Below are positions 35,536-44,227 of a stretch of DNA of 64,000 nt, in pieces. Source of the stretch: Desulfonatronum thiodismutans (GTDB lineage: Bacteria; Desulfobacterota; Desulfovibrionia; Desulfovibrionales; Desulfonatronaceae); the NCBI RefSeq assembly GCF_000717475.1, contig NZ_JPIK01000013.1, forward strand, positions 310,001 to 374,000, given 5' to 3'. The number at the start of each line of letters is the position of its first letter. Position 1 is the first letter of the stretch. Below the pieces are notes generated by a model, which ran no database searches, had not been told where the DNA came from, and was given only the letters and a program-made list of their open reading frames with translations. A program made the position numbers and the translations under genes.

Positions 35536-36000
35536 ATGGTGGACATGAAAAAGATTCTTTGCGCCATTGATTTTTCAGAAGTCAGCCCCATGGTGGCGGG
35601 GTATGCGCATTCCTTGGCCAAGGCCTTCGGTGCGGAGGTGATTCTGTTGTACTCGGCACCGTCGCTGAACCAGTACGTCAGCTTTCACGTCCCGCCCAAC
35701 TCCATTGAAACGTTCGTCGGGGAAATCGTTTCCGGAGCGGAACAGAGCATGGAGGCCTTTATTTCGCAGTACCTGCCGGACGTCACCGTAACCGGGCGCG
35801 TGGTCAGCGGGTATGCAGCGGAAGAAATCGTGAAATGCGCGGACGAGGAAAGCGTGGACATGGTCATCATGGGTACCCACGGCCGCAAGGGGATTGACCG
35901 GATACTGTTCGGTTCCGTGGCGGAGAAGGTCGTCAAAACCGCCAACTGCCCCGTCTTGACCTTGCGGCCCTTCTGTCCCGTGGACTTCCCCGGAAAATGA
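35536..36000 (+). CDS. Universal stress protein (UspA family)
   Basis: 154-aa single-domain Usp. The start MKKILCAIDFSEVS is typical, and the ATP-binding motif GTHGRKGIDRILFGSVAEKVV (G-2x-G-9x-G-S/T) is near the C-terminus, so it is an ATP-binding type. I use the ATG at 35536 because GGAGG is 8 nt away; an ATG at 35530 is too close. It is alone between a transposase-like gene and a 147-nt repeat. The stress it responds to cannot be told from sequence. Confidence 0.93.
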   Translation: MVDMKKILCAIDFSEVSPMVAGYAHSLAKAFGAEVILLYSAPSLNQYVSFHVPPNSIETFVGEIVSGAEQSMEAFISQYLPDVTVTGRVVSGYAAEEIVKCADEESVDMVIMGTHGRKGIDRILFGSVAEKVVKTANCPVLTLRPFCPVDFPGK

Positions 36001-36040
36001 TCGTCTTGCTTCCCGGACCGATCATCGCCGACATAACTGA

Positions 36041-36187
36041 GTGTTGAAAAAGTCCTTATCTGGCAGTCCGTTCAAAAATCCCAAGTGCAAGGAGCAAAAA
36101 AAGTTCAAGGTCGAAGCGTATTTATTCATACGTGAGAGTTTGAACTTTTTGCAGCGACGCAGCAATTGGGAGTTTTTCAACGGACTG
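36041..36187 (-). repeat. 147-nt dispersed hairpin element, copy A
   Basis: One of three 147-nt copies (others at 44081-44227 and 47884-48030). Terminal arms CAGTCCGTT(c)AAAAA and TTTTTCAACGGACTG pair, and an inner stem AAAAAGTTCAA with TTGAACTTTTT closes a large imperfect hairpin. It lies between uspA and pilM; one end is 22 nt before the pilM start. Strand is given with the CAGTCCGTTGA end as the left end. Confidence 0.9.
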
Positions 36188-36209
36188 GTAAGCGAACGGA
36201 GATCCGCCC

Positions 36210-37268
36210 TTGGCCATTACCATTGAGCTGCGTAAAAAAAGTCCTCCTCCCGGAGTGGACCTGGGCAGCGGTTGGATCAAAGTCGTGGCCCTTGGGTTGC
36301 GGCGTCGCAAGCCGGTCCTCAGTCGAATCGGCCGCATTCCCCTGGCCGTCGGCGACATGGATAAAGGTGAAAAAGCAGCTGATCGGCTGGCCGAGCTGTG
36401 GCGACATCTGGGGATTCGCGAGAAAGACGTGATTTCGGCCATGACCGGACATGCCGTGATCGTCAAGAAGGTCAACGTTGCTTCCGAGGTCGCGGCGAAC
36501 ATGGAAAATTTTCTGGCCAAGGAAGCCAAGCAGTACATCCCGTTCGATCTGCAGGACGTGTATATCGACCACCAGAACCTCGGTCCCGGAATCAAGGAGG
36601 GGACCGTAGACGTGCTTTTGGTGGCCAGCAAGAAGCGGGAGGTGGAGGATCGGCTGAGCATCCTGACACGGGCCGGTCTGGAAGTCCGGGTGATGGACGT
36701 GGATGCCTTTGCCCTGAACAACTGTTTTGAGTTCAACTATCCGGAACTTATCGACCGTCCCCAGTACATTTTGGACATCGGCGGCCAATTGAGCGTGTTT
36801 TGCGTGGTCTGGAACAAGCAATTGGTCTTTCACCGTGAATTAAGCTTCGGCGGCCTTCAGTTGACCGACCGGCTGGCGAAATTATTGAACCGGTCCAGGG
36901 CGGAATGCGAAAAATTGAAGATCAACGGCCCGGGCGACTTGCCGCCCACGGAACAGGCCGTGGTCGTGGATGAACTGGAAGACGCGGTGGTCTCCTGGGC
37001 GGGCGAGGTGCGGCGCCTGATCGGATTTTATCTCGGTTCGGTGCCGGAGGCCAAACCCGCTGAAACCCTGTATTTGTCCGGAGGGGGCAGCTTGCTGGCC
37101 GGGCTGCCCGGTCGTCTGGGTCGGGAGCTGGAACTGGACGTGCGCCACCTCGATCCCTGGCGCAAGCTGGAGCCGGACCCGGCCCAGTTCGACGCGGCTT
37201 ATCTTCGCGCCGTGGGGCCGCAATACGCCGTGGCCGCCGGGTTGGCCCTGCGGGAGGCGGTTCCATGA
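36210..37268 (+). CDS. pilM: Type IV pilus assembly protein PilM
   Basis: 352-aa cytoplasmic actin-like ATPase fold that binds the PilN tail and links the pilus platform to cytosolic parts. PPGVDLGSGWIKVVAL is the phosphate-1 loop; YILDIGGQLSVFCV and LYLSGGGSLLAGLPGRL are the other actin-fold motifs. The start is TTG (MAITIELRK) with GGAG about 8 nt upstream, just beyond repeat copy A. First gene of pilMNOPQ; overlaps pilN by 4 nt. Confidence 0.93.
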   Translation: MAITIELRKKSPPPGVDLGSGWIKVVALGLRRRKPVLSRIGRIPLAVGDMDKGEKAADRLAELWRHLGIREKDVISAMTGHAVIVKKVNVASEVAANMENFLAKEAKQYIPFDLQDVYIDHQNLGPGIKEGTVDVLLVASKKREVEDRLSILTRAGLEVRVMDVDAFALNNCFEFNYPELIDRPQYILDIGGQLSVFCVVWNKQLVFHRELSFGGLQLTDRLAKLLNRSRAECEKLKINGPGDLPPTEQAVVVDELEDAVVSWAGEVRRLIGFYLGSVPEAKPAETLYLSGGGSLLAGLPGRLGRELELDVRHLDPWRKLEPDPAQFDAAYLRAVGPQYAVAAGLALREAVP

Positions 37269-37849
37269 TCCGCATCAACCTCCTCCCTCCGGAGAAACGT
37301 CCGCGGATTTCCACCCTGCGCCTGGACCTGGGCGCTTTGGCGCTGGCCTTCGTGCTCGTCGGGGGCGCGATTTTATTGACCCATTTATGGATCAGCTCCG
37401 AAGTTCGGGAACTGGAACGCGTTCATGAAGCCAGGGTGGCCGAGAACCGGGTCTTGACGGCAGAGGTGGCCCGGGTCCGGCAAATGGAGAACGAGCTGAA
37501 GTCCATCGAGTCGAAAATCCGGATCATCACGGATATCCGAAGCATCCAGACCCTGCCGGTGCGCTATGTGGACGCATTGATTTCCCTGCTGCCGGAAGAG
37601 CGGATCTGGTTCGAGACCTTTCACCTTGAAAAGAACGGGGTTTTGCAGCTGCGAGGGGTGGCCATGGACAACCAGTCCTTTGCCGCCTACGTGGAAATCC
37701 TCCGGACATCGGCCTTTGTCCGCGGCGTGGTGACGGAACGCACCCTGCGCCGAGAGGTGCAGGGCCTGTCCCTGGTGGAGTTTCATTTCCGGGTCACCTT
37801 CGGTCCTCCGCCGGCCGACTATTTCCTGGAGAGGGCCGACCATGGATAG
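37265..37849 (+). CDS. pilN: Type IV pilus assembly protein PilN
   Basis: 194-aa single-pass inner-membrane protein. The start MIRINLLPPEKRP is the PilM-binding signature, followed by a membrane helix (about 20-42), a coiled coil (REVRELERVHEARVAENRVL region) and a ferredoxin-like periplasmic domain. It overlaps pilM (ATGA) and pilO. Forms the PilN-PilO heterodimer of the alignment complex. Confidence 0.93.
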   Translation: MIRINLLPPEKRPRISTLRLDLGALALAFVLVGGAILLTHLWISSEVRELERVHEARVAENRVLTAEVARVRQMENELKSIESKIRIITDIRSIQTLPVRYVDALISLLPEERIWFETFHLEKNGVLQLRGVAMDNQSFAAYVEILRTSAFVRGVVTERTLRREVQGLSLVEFHFRVTFGPPPADYFLERADHG

Positions 37850-38483
37850 TCGCGCTTTGGTCAAACGGCTGGAGAACCTGAGCAAGCTGCATAAGCTGGG
37901 GATTCTCATCGGTTTGGTCGTCGTCGCCTTGGGCTGCTACGCCTTTTTTTCGCTCATGCCCAATCTTGAGCGCAAGACCATTTTGCAAGAAGATATCCGG
38001 AACCTGGAAACGTCCATTGCCGCCAATCGCCGGTTAGCCGCCAGGCTGCCGGAGTTGGAGGAGGAAATGGAGGCCCGGGAGTACGAGTTGCTTTTGGCCA
38101 AGATGCTGCTGCCCGAGGACGCCCAGGAACGTGAACGACTTCTGGCCGCCATCGAGCGGTTGGGCATGGACGTGGGGGTCGAGTTCATGCTCTTTCAGCC
38201 CGGCGGCGAGGTTCAGCACGATTTTTACGCCTCCCGAGAGGTCCAGTTACGCATGCGCGGCGAGTTCCATAACCTGATCACTTTTTTTGACCGCATGGCC
38301 CGGCTGGATCGACTGGTCAGCCTGGATCGCCTTCGTTTGCAGCCCACAGCCGCGGCCGGAACCGGCCCGGTTATCCTGAACGCCGAAAGCACCATCCAGG
38401 TTTACCGGGCCCTGACCGAGCAGGAAATCAAGGCCGCGCAGGAACAGCAAAGCCAGCAGCAACCAGCCAGGCGGCGCAGATAG
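37842..38483 (+). CDS. pilO: Type IV pilus assembly protein PilO
   Basis: 213-aa single-pass protein: short cytosolic N-terminus, helix (about 18-40, LGILIGLVVVALGCYAFF), coiled coil rich in Glu/Arg (about 48-100), then a ferredoxin-like domain with the FHNLITFFDRMARLDRLVSL stretch typical of PilO. A Gln-rich tail ends the protein. Overlaps pilN by 8 nt. It pairs with PilN. Confidence 0.92.
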   Translation: MDSRALVKRLENLSKLHKLGILIGLVVVALGCYAFFSLMPNLERKTILQEDIRNLETSIAANRRLAARLPELEEEMEAREYELLLAKMLLPEDAQERERLLAAIERLGMDVGVEFMLFQPGGEVQHDFYASREVQLRMRGEFHNLITFFDRMARLDRLVSLDRLRLQPTAAAGTGPVILNAESTIQVYRALTEQEIKAAQEQQSQQQPARRRR

Positions 38484-38509
38484 TCCGGCGCTTTTCGCCG
38501 AGAGATTCC

Positions 38510-39145
38510 ATGACGCCCACGCAGCAGGATGTATCCCAGACAAGTCGGTCAGCCGGTGCACGGAGAAGATTTCCACGCAACCGGTTGGGCCTTCTGTGGT
38601 TTCCTGCTGGACTGTTTCCGGCCTTCTTTCTGGTGCTGATGCTTTTTTTTCTGCTCGTTTTGCCACACAACGGCTGGGCGGTCGAAGAGGAGGGCAACGG
38701 GGTGGAGGAGCTGTTCATGGGCACCTCCCTGGAGCTTCCGGACTGGTTGCGCACCCCGGACGGCTACGCCTTCCGCCCGGAAGGCAAGCCGGACCCGTTT
38801 CGCCCGTTCGTCCGCCCTGCCCCGCCGGAAGAGTCGTTTCGAGCCCAGGTTTCGGCCAGGGCGTTGACCCCGTTGGAGCGCGTCGAAGCGACCCAGTTGC
38901 GGGTGATCGGCATCGTCTGGGCCGTGGATCGTCCCGACCAGGCTCTGGCCATGGTCGAGATGCCCGACGGCAAGGGATTCGTGCTCCGGCCCGGAGTGGG
39001 CGTGGGACGGTACGGCGGCAAAGTCCGCCGGATCACCGCCAATGAGGTGATCATCGAGGAACATGGCCTGGACATCGCTGGTCGCGAGCAGGTCAGGGAA
39101 GTGATCCTCAAGCTGCATCCAAGCGAGGGAGATGATCATGGGTAG
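38510..39145 (+). CDS. pilP: Type IV pilus assembly protein PilP
   Basis: 211 aa. A signal or anchor segment (about 35-58, FLVLMLFFLLVLP) precedes a proline-rich stretch with the family motif KPDPFRPF and a C-terminal HR-like beta domain (LRVIGIVW, FVLRPGVGVGRYGGKVRRI). No lipobox Cys is visible, although many PilP are lipoproteins, so anchoring here is probably by an uncleaved helix. It connects PilN/PilO to the secretin PilQ, whose gene overlaps its 3' end. Confidence 0.85.
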   Translation: MTPTQQDVSQTSRSAGARRRFPRNRLGLLWFPAGLFPAFFLVLMLFFLLVLPHNGWAVEEEGNGVEELFMGTSLELPDWLRTPDGYAFRPEGKPDPFRPFVRPAPPEESFRAQVSARALTPLERVEATQLRVIGIVWAVDRPDQALAMVEMPDGKGFVLRPGVGVGRYGGKVRRITANEVIIEEHGLDIAGREQVREVILKLHPSEGDDHG

Positions 39146-41051
39146 CGCCCGGAAAGCGATAAGGATTCGAACGAGAGGACGGCGGAAGAACCGACTGTTG
39201 CTCATCTTTTACGGCGCGATCATGTTCGTGCTGGTGACGGTTTTGGGGAGCGCTTCCATCGGTGCCGAGGCAATCGCTCCGGAGCCCGTACCCGAGGAAA
39301 GAGTGTCGTCCGATGCGAGAGTGACGCAACCGATCGAGGGTTTCGTTGGTGAATCACGGCCGGTTGATTCACGGCCCGGCATACGCCAAGCGACGTTTTT
39401 CCAAGTCGGCGACGTCGTGGGCATCCGCCTGGAAGCGACCGGCGAACTGACGTGGCGATCCGTTTCAGCTCGTCCGGGCCAAATTCGGATACTGTTTCCC
39501 GATGTCGTCATGCCGGCTGCCGTTGCCCGACTGCACCAGCTACACGCCTTCGGGCATCCGGTGAAAACAGGATTACTGCGGAATACGGTCGACGGCGGGG
39601 AGTTGATATTGACCGCCACCGGCCCGGTAGACATCGAGCCCGAGAAGGTGCCGGAAGGACTGGTCTTGCATTTTGTGGACGTCGAGGCCCATGCGGAAGA
39701 TGCCAAGCCTTCCGCCGTGCCGACGGCTCGTCCGGAATCGCGAGAGCGTCCGCTTCAGGATGCGTTGGAAACGCGTTTCCCCGAGGAAGAGGCGCTGTTT
39801 CCGGGCATGCGCGAAGAGTACGTCGGGGCCCCGATCTCCATTGACTTGCAGAACGCCGAAGTGGAGCACGTGCTACGGCTCATCGGCGAGGTGGCCGGGT
39901 ATAATCTGATCCTGGACGCCGGAGTCGGGGGACGGATTTCCATGAAGCTGGACAACGTCCCTTGGGATCAAGTTTTGGATCTCGTGCTTGTCCAGCGCAA
40001 TCTGGGAATGGTGGTCAGAGGGAACATCCTGCGCATCAGCACGGCCCAGCAGTTGGAGAGCGAACGGGAACAACGTCGCCGCGCTCGGGAGTCGGCCATG
40101 CAGGCCCAGGAGACCATCGAACGTCTGGAACCGTTGCAGACGGCCTACATTCAGATCAATTACGCGACCGCGGCGGAGATGGACGCCAGGACGCGACCCT
40201 TTCTGAGCGACAGGGGCAGGCTCAGCTTCGACCCACGGACCAACACGCTTATCCTGACGGACTCTCCGTTGCGCATCCGGCAGATTCAGGGAATCATCGA
40301 CAGACTGGACCAGCCCGAACGACAAGTAATGATCGAGGCCAGGGTCGTTTATGCGTCGGATGAGTTTCAACGCGCCATGGGGCTGCGCTGGGGAGGCGGC
40401 ATTGAAGGCGTCACGACGGAGTACTACCGAGGCGTTTATGGCGCGGCCGGCGGAGGAATCCCGATCAACCAGGGCGGCGTCGGGCAGACTGGGTACCTGG
40501 TCAATACGCCGATTCCCATGTCCCCTTCATTTGGGATCGGAGGCTTTATTTCCAAACTCATGGGGCCGGATATGTTCACCCTGGACGTCCAGTTGCAGCT
40601 TGGAGAGCTGCAGGGCGAGTCCAGGACCGTCTCCAGCCCGCGTATCGTGACATTGAACAACTCACGGGCGGTGATCAAGCAAGGCACCCGTGTGCGGGTG
40701 AACGTGCTCGACGACGCTGGCAATCCCCAGCCTGATTTTGAAGACGCGGTTCTCGAATTGTCCGTCACGCCGCAAATCACCCCAGACGATCAGCTCATTT
40801 TGGATCTTGTCGTCAAGGACGACGTGCCGATGGGGGAGAACATCGACACCAAGTCCGCTGAGGCGAAGTTAATCGTCAACAACGGGGAAACAATCGTTTT
40901 GGGCGGCGTGTTCAAGGCCGCGGAAGGTCAGCGAGAGAATCGCGTACCTGGGTTGGCCAGCATTCCTGGCCTGGGGGCTCTTTTCAAGAGCAGAATCACA
41001 GAAGAAAGAAAAGAAGAGCTACTTATATTTATCCGGCCCAGTATCCTGTAA
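39138..41051 (+). CDS. pilQ: Type IV pilus secretin PilQ
   Basis: Outer-membrane secretin. The ATG at 39138 has GGGAG 6 nt upstream (637 aa); 39132 is too close. A membrane/signal segment (about 22-45) is followed by an AMIN domain (about 85-180), an STN/N0 domain (PISIDLQNAEVEHVLRLIGE), an N1 domain, and the secretin core with VMIEARVV and the C-terminal VPGLASIPGLGALFKS. The operon stops here; pilB, pilC, pilT and pilins are not in the window. Confidence 0.95.
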   Translation: MGSARKAIRIRTRGRRKNRLLLIFYGAIMFVLVTVLGSASIGAEAIAPEPVPEERVSSDARVTQPIEGFVGESRPVDSRPGIRQATFFQVGDVVGIRLEATGELTWRSVSARPGQIRILFPDVVMPAAVARLHQLHAFGHPVKTGLLRNTVDGGELILTATGPVDIEPEKVPEGLVLHFVDVEAHAEDAKPSAVPTARPESRERPLQDALETRFPEEEALFPGMREEYVGAPISIDLQNAEVEHVLRLIGEVAGYNLILDAGVGGRISMKLDNVPWDQVLDLVLVQRNLGMVVRGNILRISTAQQLESEREQRRRARESAMQAQETIERLEPLQTAYIQINYATAAEMDARTRPFLSDRGRLSFDPRTNTLILTDSPLRIRQIQGIIDRLDQPERQVMIEARVVYASDEFQRAMGLRWGGGIEGVTTEYYRGVYGAAGGGIPINQGGVGQTGYLVNTPIPMSPSFGIGGFISKLMGPDMFTLDVQLQLGELQGESRTVSSPRIVTLNNSRAVIKQGTRVRVNVLDDAGNPQPDFEDAVLELSVTPQITPDDQLILDLVVKDDVPMGENIDTKSAEAKLIVNNGETIVLGGVFKAAEGQRENRVPGLASIPGLGALFKSRITEERKEELLIFIRPSIL

Positions 41052-41207
41052 GGCTGTTGGAAACCGTTAGGCCGCTGAAAAGCGGCTGGACCTCGTATAT
41101 TGGAAAGCGCGCCTGACAAGTTCCGGTTCGCCTGTAGCCTTGGGGCTGGGGAGATGCGCTCTCCCTGATCCCGAGGCTTTTGTCATCATCGATCGTGAGG
41201 AATCATC

Positions 41208-42320
41208 GTGCAACAGCAACCCTTTCTTCGTCCTGAAGTTCAGGACTTCAGCCCCTACACACCGGGGCTTTCCATTGATGAGATACATGAGAAATACGGC
41301 CTCAGCCGTGTAATCAAACTGGCCAGCAACGAAAATCCGCTGGGCGTTTCGTCGTTGGTTCAAAAGGCCTTGCAAGATCACGCCGCCGGAGTGTTCCGGT
41401 ATCCCCGGTCGGGCAGTCCGGAGTTGCGTGCGGCTTTGGCGGCGCATCTGGACGTGCCGGAGGAATGGATCGTGGCCGGCAATGGTTCGGACGAGATCAT
41501 TGACCTGTTGATCCGGGTCGCGGCCCGACCGGGTCGTGATCACATTCTGATCTTCGAGCCCAGCTTCAGCATGTACCGCCTGCTGGCCAAGCTCAGCGGC
41601 GTGGAGATCCGAACCGTTCCCCTGGGCGAGGATTATCACTTCCCCTGGGACAACTTGCTGCGCGCGGTGACCGAGGAAACCGCCCTGGTTTTCGTGACCA
41701 CCCCGGACAATCCCACGGGATACGCCCCTCCGGTCCAGGAACTGGAAATTCTCGCCCGCCGACTCCCGTCGCGGACATTGCTGGTGGTGGACGAAGCCTA
41801 CATGGATTTTGCCTCGCCCATGGACCATTACTCCCTGCTGTCTCGGCTGCGCGATTTTCCCAACGTGGTCGTGCTGCGGACCTTTTCCAAGCTGTACGGG
41901 CTGGCGGGGTTACGCCTGGGATACGGGGTCATGCCGCCCTGGCTGGCGGATGCGTTGATTCGGGTCAAGCCGCCCTTCAGCGTGAACATTCTCGCGGAAA
42001 TCGCCGGTCTGGCCGCTTTGCGCGACGTTCATTTCGTCCAGGCCTCTTTGGATTGCGTTCAGGTCGGAAGGGCTTGGCTGACGACGGAACTGACCAGCCT
42101 CGGCTGCCGCGTCTTTCCTTCGCAGGCTAATTTTCTGCTTTTTAGGCTAGGCCACGCCGCCATGTCCACCTTGGACGTCTTCCAGAAACTCCTGGAGCAA
42201 GGGGTGATCATCCGGCCGCTGAAGAGTTACGGAATGGAGGAGTATCTGCGGGTGACCGTTGGAACGGAAGAGGAGAACCGGATTTTCGTCCGGGAACTGG
42301 AGGCCGTGCTTCATGGCTGA
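41208..42320 (+). CDS. hisC: Histidinol-phosphate aminotransferase
   Basis: 370-aa PLP aminotransferase, fold type I, for histidine synthesis. Motifs: IKLASNENPLG, AGNGSDEIIDLL, TTPDNPTGY, VDEAYMDF, and the PLP lysine in RTFSKLYGLAGLRLGYG. The C-terminal region has RPLKSYGMEEYLRVTVGT with a substrate-binding Arg. It overlaps cmk by 8 nt, an arrangement common in Desulfovibrio-type genomes as far as I recall. Other his genes are absent. Confidence 0.93.
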   Translation: MQQQPFLRPEVQDFSPYTPGLSIDEIHEKYGLSRVIKLASNENPLGVSSLVQKALQDHAAGVFRYPRSGSPELRAALAAHLDVPEEWIVAGNGSDEIIDLLIRVAARPGRDHILIFEPSFSMYRLLAKLSGVEIRTVPLGEDYHFPWDNLLRAVTEETALVFVTTPDNPTGYAPPVQELEILARRLPSRTLLVVDEAYMDFASPMDHYSLLSRLRDFPNVVVLRTFSKLYGLAGLRLGYGVMPPWLADALIRVKPPFSVNILAEIAGLAALRDVHFVQASLDCVQVGRAWLTTELTSLGCRVFPSQANFLLFRLGHAAMSTLDVFQKLLEQGVIIRPLKSYGMEEYLRVTVGTEEENRIFVRELEAVLHG

Positions 42321-43017
42321 ACATAACCTTAAGCGGACTTCGGAAGGTCTCGCTGAACTGCCTTTGGTCGTCACCCTGGACGGACCGGCCGGATCGGGAA
42401 AGACAACCGTGGCCAGAATGGTCGCTGATCGGCTGGGCATCGCCTACCTGGACAGCGGGGCCATGTTTCGGGCTTTTGCTCTGGGCTTGGGAGCGCAAAG
42501 CTGGACTTGGGATGAGGACGTCCTGCGGGACCGCTTGACCGGGCTGGAATTCGCCCTGCGAGGGCGGGGCGGCCAGGCCGCGTTGCTTTTGAATGGGGAG
42601 CCGCTCGGCGAGGAAATCCGGCAAGAAGAGGTCGGGATGTGGGCCTCGAATCTGGCCAGGGTGGGCGTGGTTCGGGAAATCCTCAAGCATGCCCAGCAGC
42701 GTCTTGGAGCCGGAACCTCCCTGGTGGCCGAAGGCCGGGACATGGGCAGCGTGGTTTTTCCCCAGGCCCGGTACAAATTTTTTCTGGAAGCCGCGCCCGA
42801 GGAGCGAGCCAGGCGGCGTTGGCTGCAACTCAAGGAAATGGGCGTTGACGAGGATCTGGACGCTCTGATCGCCAATCTGCGCCAACGCGACGATCAGGAC
42901 CGCAACCGGGCCATCGCTCCGCTCAAGCCCGCGGACAACGCCGTGATCATCGACACGGCGGGGTTGACTCCCGAGGAGGTCGTCGCCCGGATTGTTCAGG
43001 AAGCGGAGCAAGGGTGA
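42313..43017 (+). CDS. cmk: Cytidylate kinase
   Basis: Phosphorylates CMP/dCMP. P-loop GPAGSGKTT lies near residue 25, followed by LGIAYLDSGAMFRAFAL, the EGRDMGSVVFP stretch with substrate Arg/Asp, and the LID-like ERARRRWLQLKEMG. The ATG at 42313 has GGAGG 9 nt upstream and gives 234 aa; an in-frame ATG further upstream, inside hisC, is not used. Confidence 0.93.
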   Translation: MAEHNLKRTSEGLAELPLVVTLDGPAGSGKTTVARMVADRLGIAYLDSGAMFRAFALGLGAQSWTWDEDVLRDRLTGLEFALRGRGGQAALLLNGEPLGEEIRQEEVGMWASNLARVGVVREILKHAQQRLGAGTSLVAEGRDMGSVVFPQARYKFFLEAAPEERARRRWLQLKEMGVDEDLDALIANLRQRDDQDRNRAIAPLKPADNAVIIDTAGLTPEEVVARIVQEAEQG

Positions 43018-43068
43018 CGCGGATTATCTCCCGGCTTGAGCTGTTTCGTTGGGTGTGGACGCCGTTGT

Positions 43069-43269
43069 TCATTCCACCCCGGTTTTATCCATTCGGTGAT
43101 CCATGGCCTCGCTGAGGCGCTGGGCCACATCTTCACGGCGCAGGTCGATCTTGTCCTGGACCCGGCACCGGAAGAGGAGTTTTTTGAGGTCCTTGGAGAG
43201 CTGCTCCAGTTCTTCCACGGACAGTTCGGCGCAGAGGCCGAGGACTTGGTCAATCTTGGCTTGGTTCAT
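43069..43269 (-). CDS. Small hypothetical protein downstream of mazG
   Basis: 66 aa, mostly helical and highly charged (LSVEELEQLSKDLKKLLFRC, REDVAQRLSEAMDHRM). It starts inside the end of mazG (20-nt overlap), which suggests translational coupling. No family recognised. The helix-rich composition and the overlap support a real gene; a second frame here (42996-43253) is less protein-like. Confidence 0.6.
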   Translation of the reverse strand: MNQAKIDQVLGLCAELSVEELEQLSKDLKKLLFRCRVQDKIDLRREDVAQRLSEAMDHRMDKTGVE

Positions 43270-44047
43270 GGCGCTGTTTCACCTCGTTCCACAGGGCGTT
43301 CCAGGAATCCAGGTCCAGTCCTTCCAGGTCGATTCCCCGGGCTTCAGCCAGCCGGGAGAGTTTGGCGAAGCGGTCCAGAAATTTGCGGTTGGCCCGGTCC
43401 AAGGCTTCGTTGGCCTTGAGCCCCTGCCGTCGTCCGTATTCCACCAGGGTGAACAGGTAGTCGCCGTATTCGTCCAGGGCTTTTTCGGTTGAATCGCCGT
43501 CTTCAACCTGGGCGGCGTGCCATTCTTGCCATTCCTGATTCAGCTGTTCCCGCACGCCATCCGCATCCGTCCAGGTGAAGCCCAGCCGGGCGGCCTTGGA
43601 ATTGATGCGGTAGGCCCGCAACAGGGGCGGCAGTGTCGATGGGATGCCTTCGAAGGGGCCGCGGTCGGCCTTTTCCTTCTTTTTTTCCTTTTCCCAGTTG
43701 GCCCAGAGGGCGTCCAGGTTCGCGAAGGAAGCGTCGGCGAAGACGTGGGGATGACGTCGGACCATCTTGGCCGAGGCCTGATCCAGGACGTCTTCCAGGG
43801 TGAAGTGGCCGTCTTGTTCCATCAGCCGGGTCACGAAAAGCAGCAGGAACCAGACGTCGCCCAGTTCCTCGCGAACGTCGTCCGGCTTGTTCGAGCGGAT
43901 GGCGTCCACCAGTTCATGCACTTCCTCCACCAGATAGTCGGCCAGGGTCGGCGGGGTCTGCTCCCGGTCCCAGGGGCAGCCCTCAGGGCCGAGCAGTCGT
44001 TCCAGCACGTCCCGCAGGCGTTGGAGTGCCATATGATCGTTGTTCAT
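43250..44047 (-). CDS. mazG: Nucleoside triphosphate pyrophosphohydrolase MazG
   Basis: 265 aa, the two-domain length of E. coli MazG. The first MazG domain has LLGPEGCPWDREQTPPTLADYLVEE-like residues with the metal-binding EEVHEL and EELGDVWF motifs; the second holds GFTWTDADGVREQLNQEWQE. It clears non-canonical or excess NTPs and can lower ppGpp. Not linked here to the mazEF-like pair near 62 kb. Confidence 0.93.
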   Translation of the reverse strand: MNNDHMALQRLRDVLERLLGPEGCPWDREQTPPTLADYLVEEVHELVDAIRSNKPDDVREELGDVWFLLLFVTRLMEQDGHFTLEDVLDQASAKMVRRHPHVFADASFANLDALWANWEKEKKKEKADRGPFEGIPSTLPPLLRAYRINSKAARLGFTWTDADGVREQLNQEWQEWHAAQVEDGDSTEKALDEYGDYLFTLVEYGRRQGLKANEALDRANRKFLDRFAKLSRLAEARGIDLEGLDLDSWNALWNEVKQRHEPSQD

Positions 44048-44080
44048 TATCGCTGTTCTCTCTGTCTACCGGATAATTGG

Positions 44081-44227
44081 GTGCTGAAAAATTCTTTATC
44101 TATCAGGCCGTTCAAAAACCCCAAGTGCAAGGAGCAAAAAAAGCTCAAGGTCGAAGCGTATTTTTTCATACGTGAGAGTTTGAGCTTTTTGCGGCGACGC
44201 TGCAATTGGGAGTTTTTCAACGGACTG
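44081..44227 (-). repeat. 147-nt dispersed hairpin element, copy B
   Basis: Same length as copy A with scattered substitutions. The inner stem changes as a pair: AAGCTCAA with TTGAGCTT, where copy A has AAGTTCAA with TTGAACTT. The CAGTCCGTTGA end overlaps the 3' end of cvpA and supplies its TGA stop (44217-44219); the other end lies 34 nt before mazG. Confidence 0.9.

Noticed and set aside
36041..36226. Open frames inside the 147-nt repeats (61-78 codons) as small proteins
   Set aside because: They arise from the repeat sequence itself, differ between copies and lack start signals.
41066..41085. GGCCGCTGAAAAGCGGCT hairpin after pilQ as a terminator
   Set aside because: Short stem without a T-tract; may help 3'-end stability, but termination is not supported.
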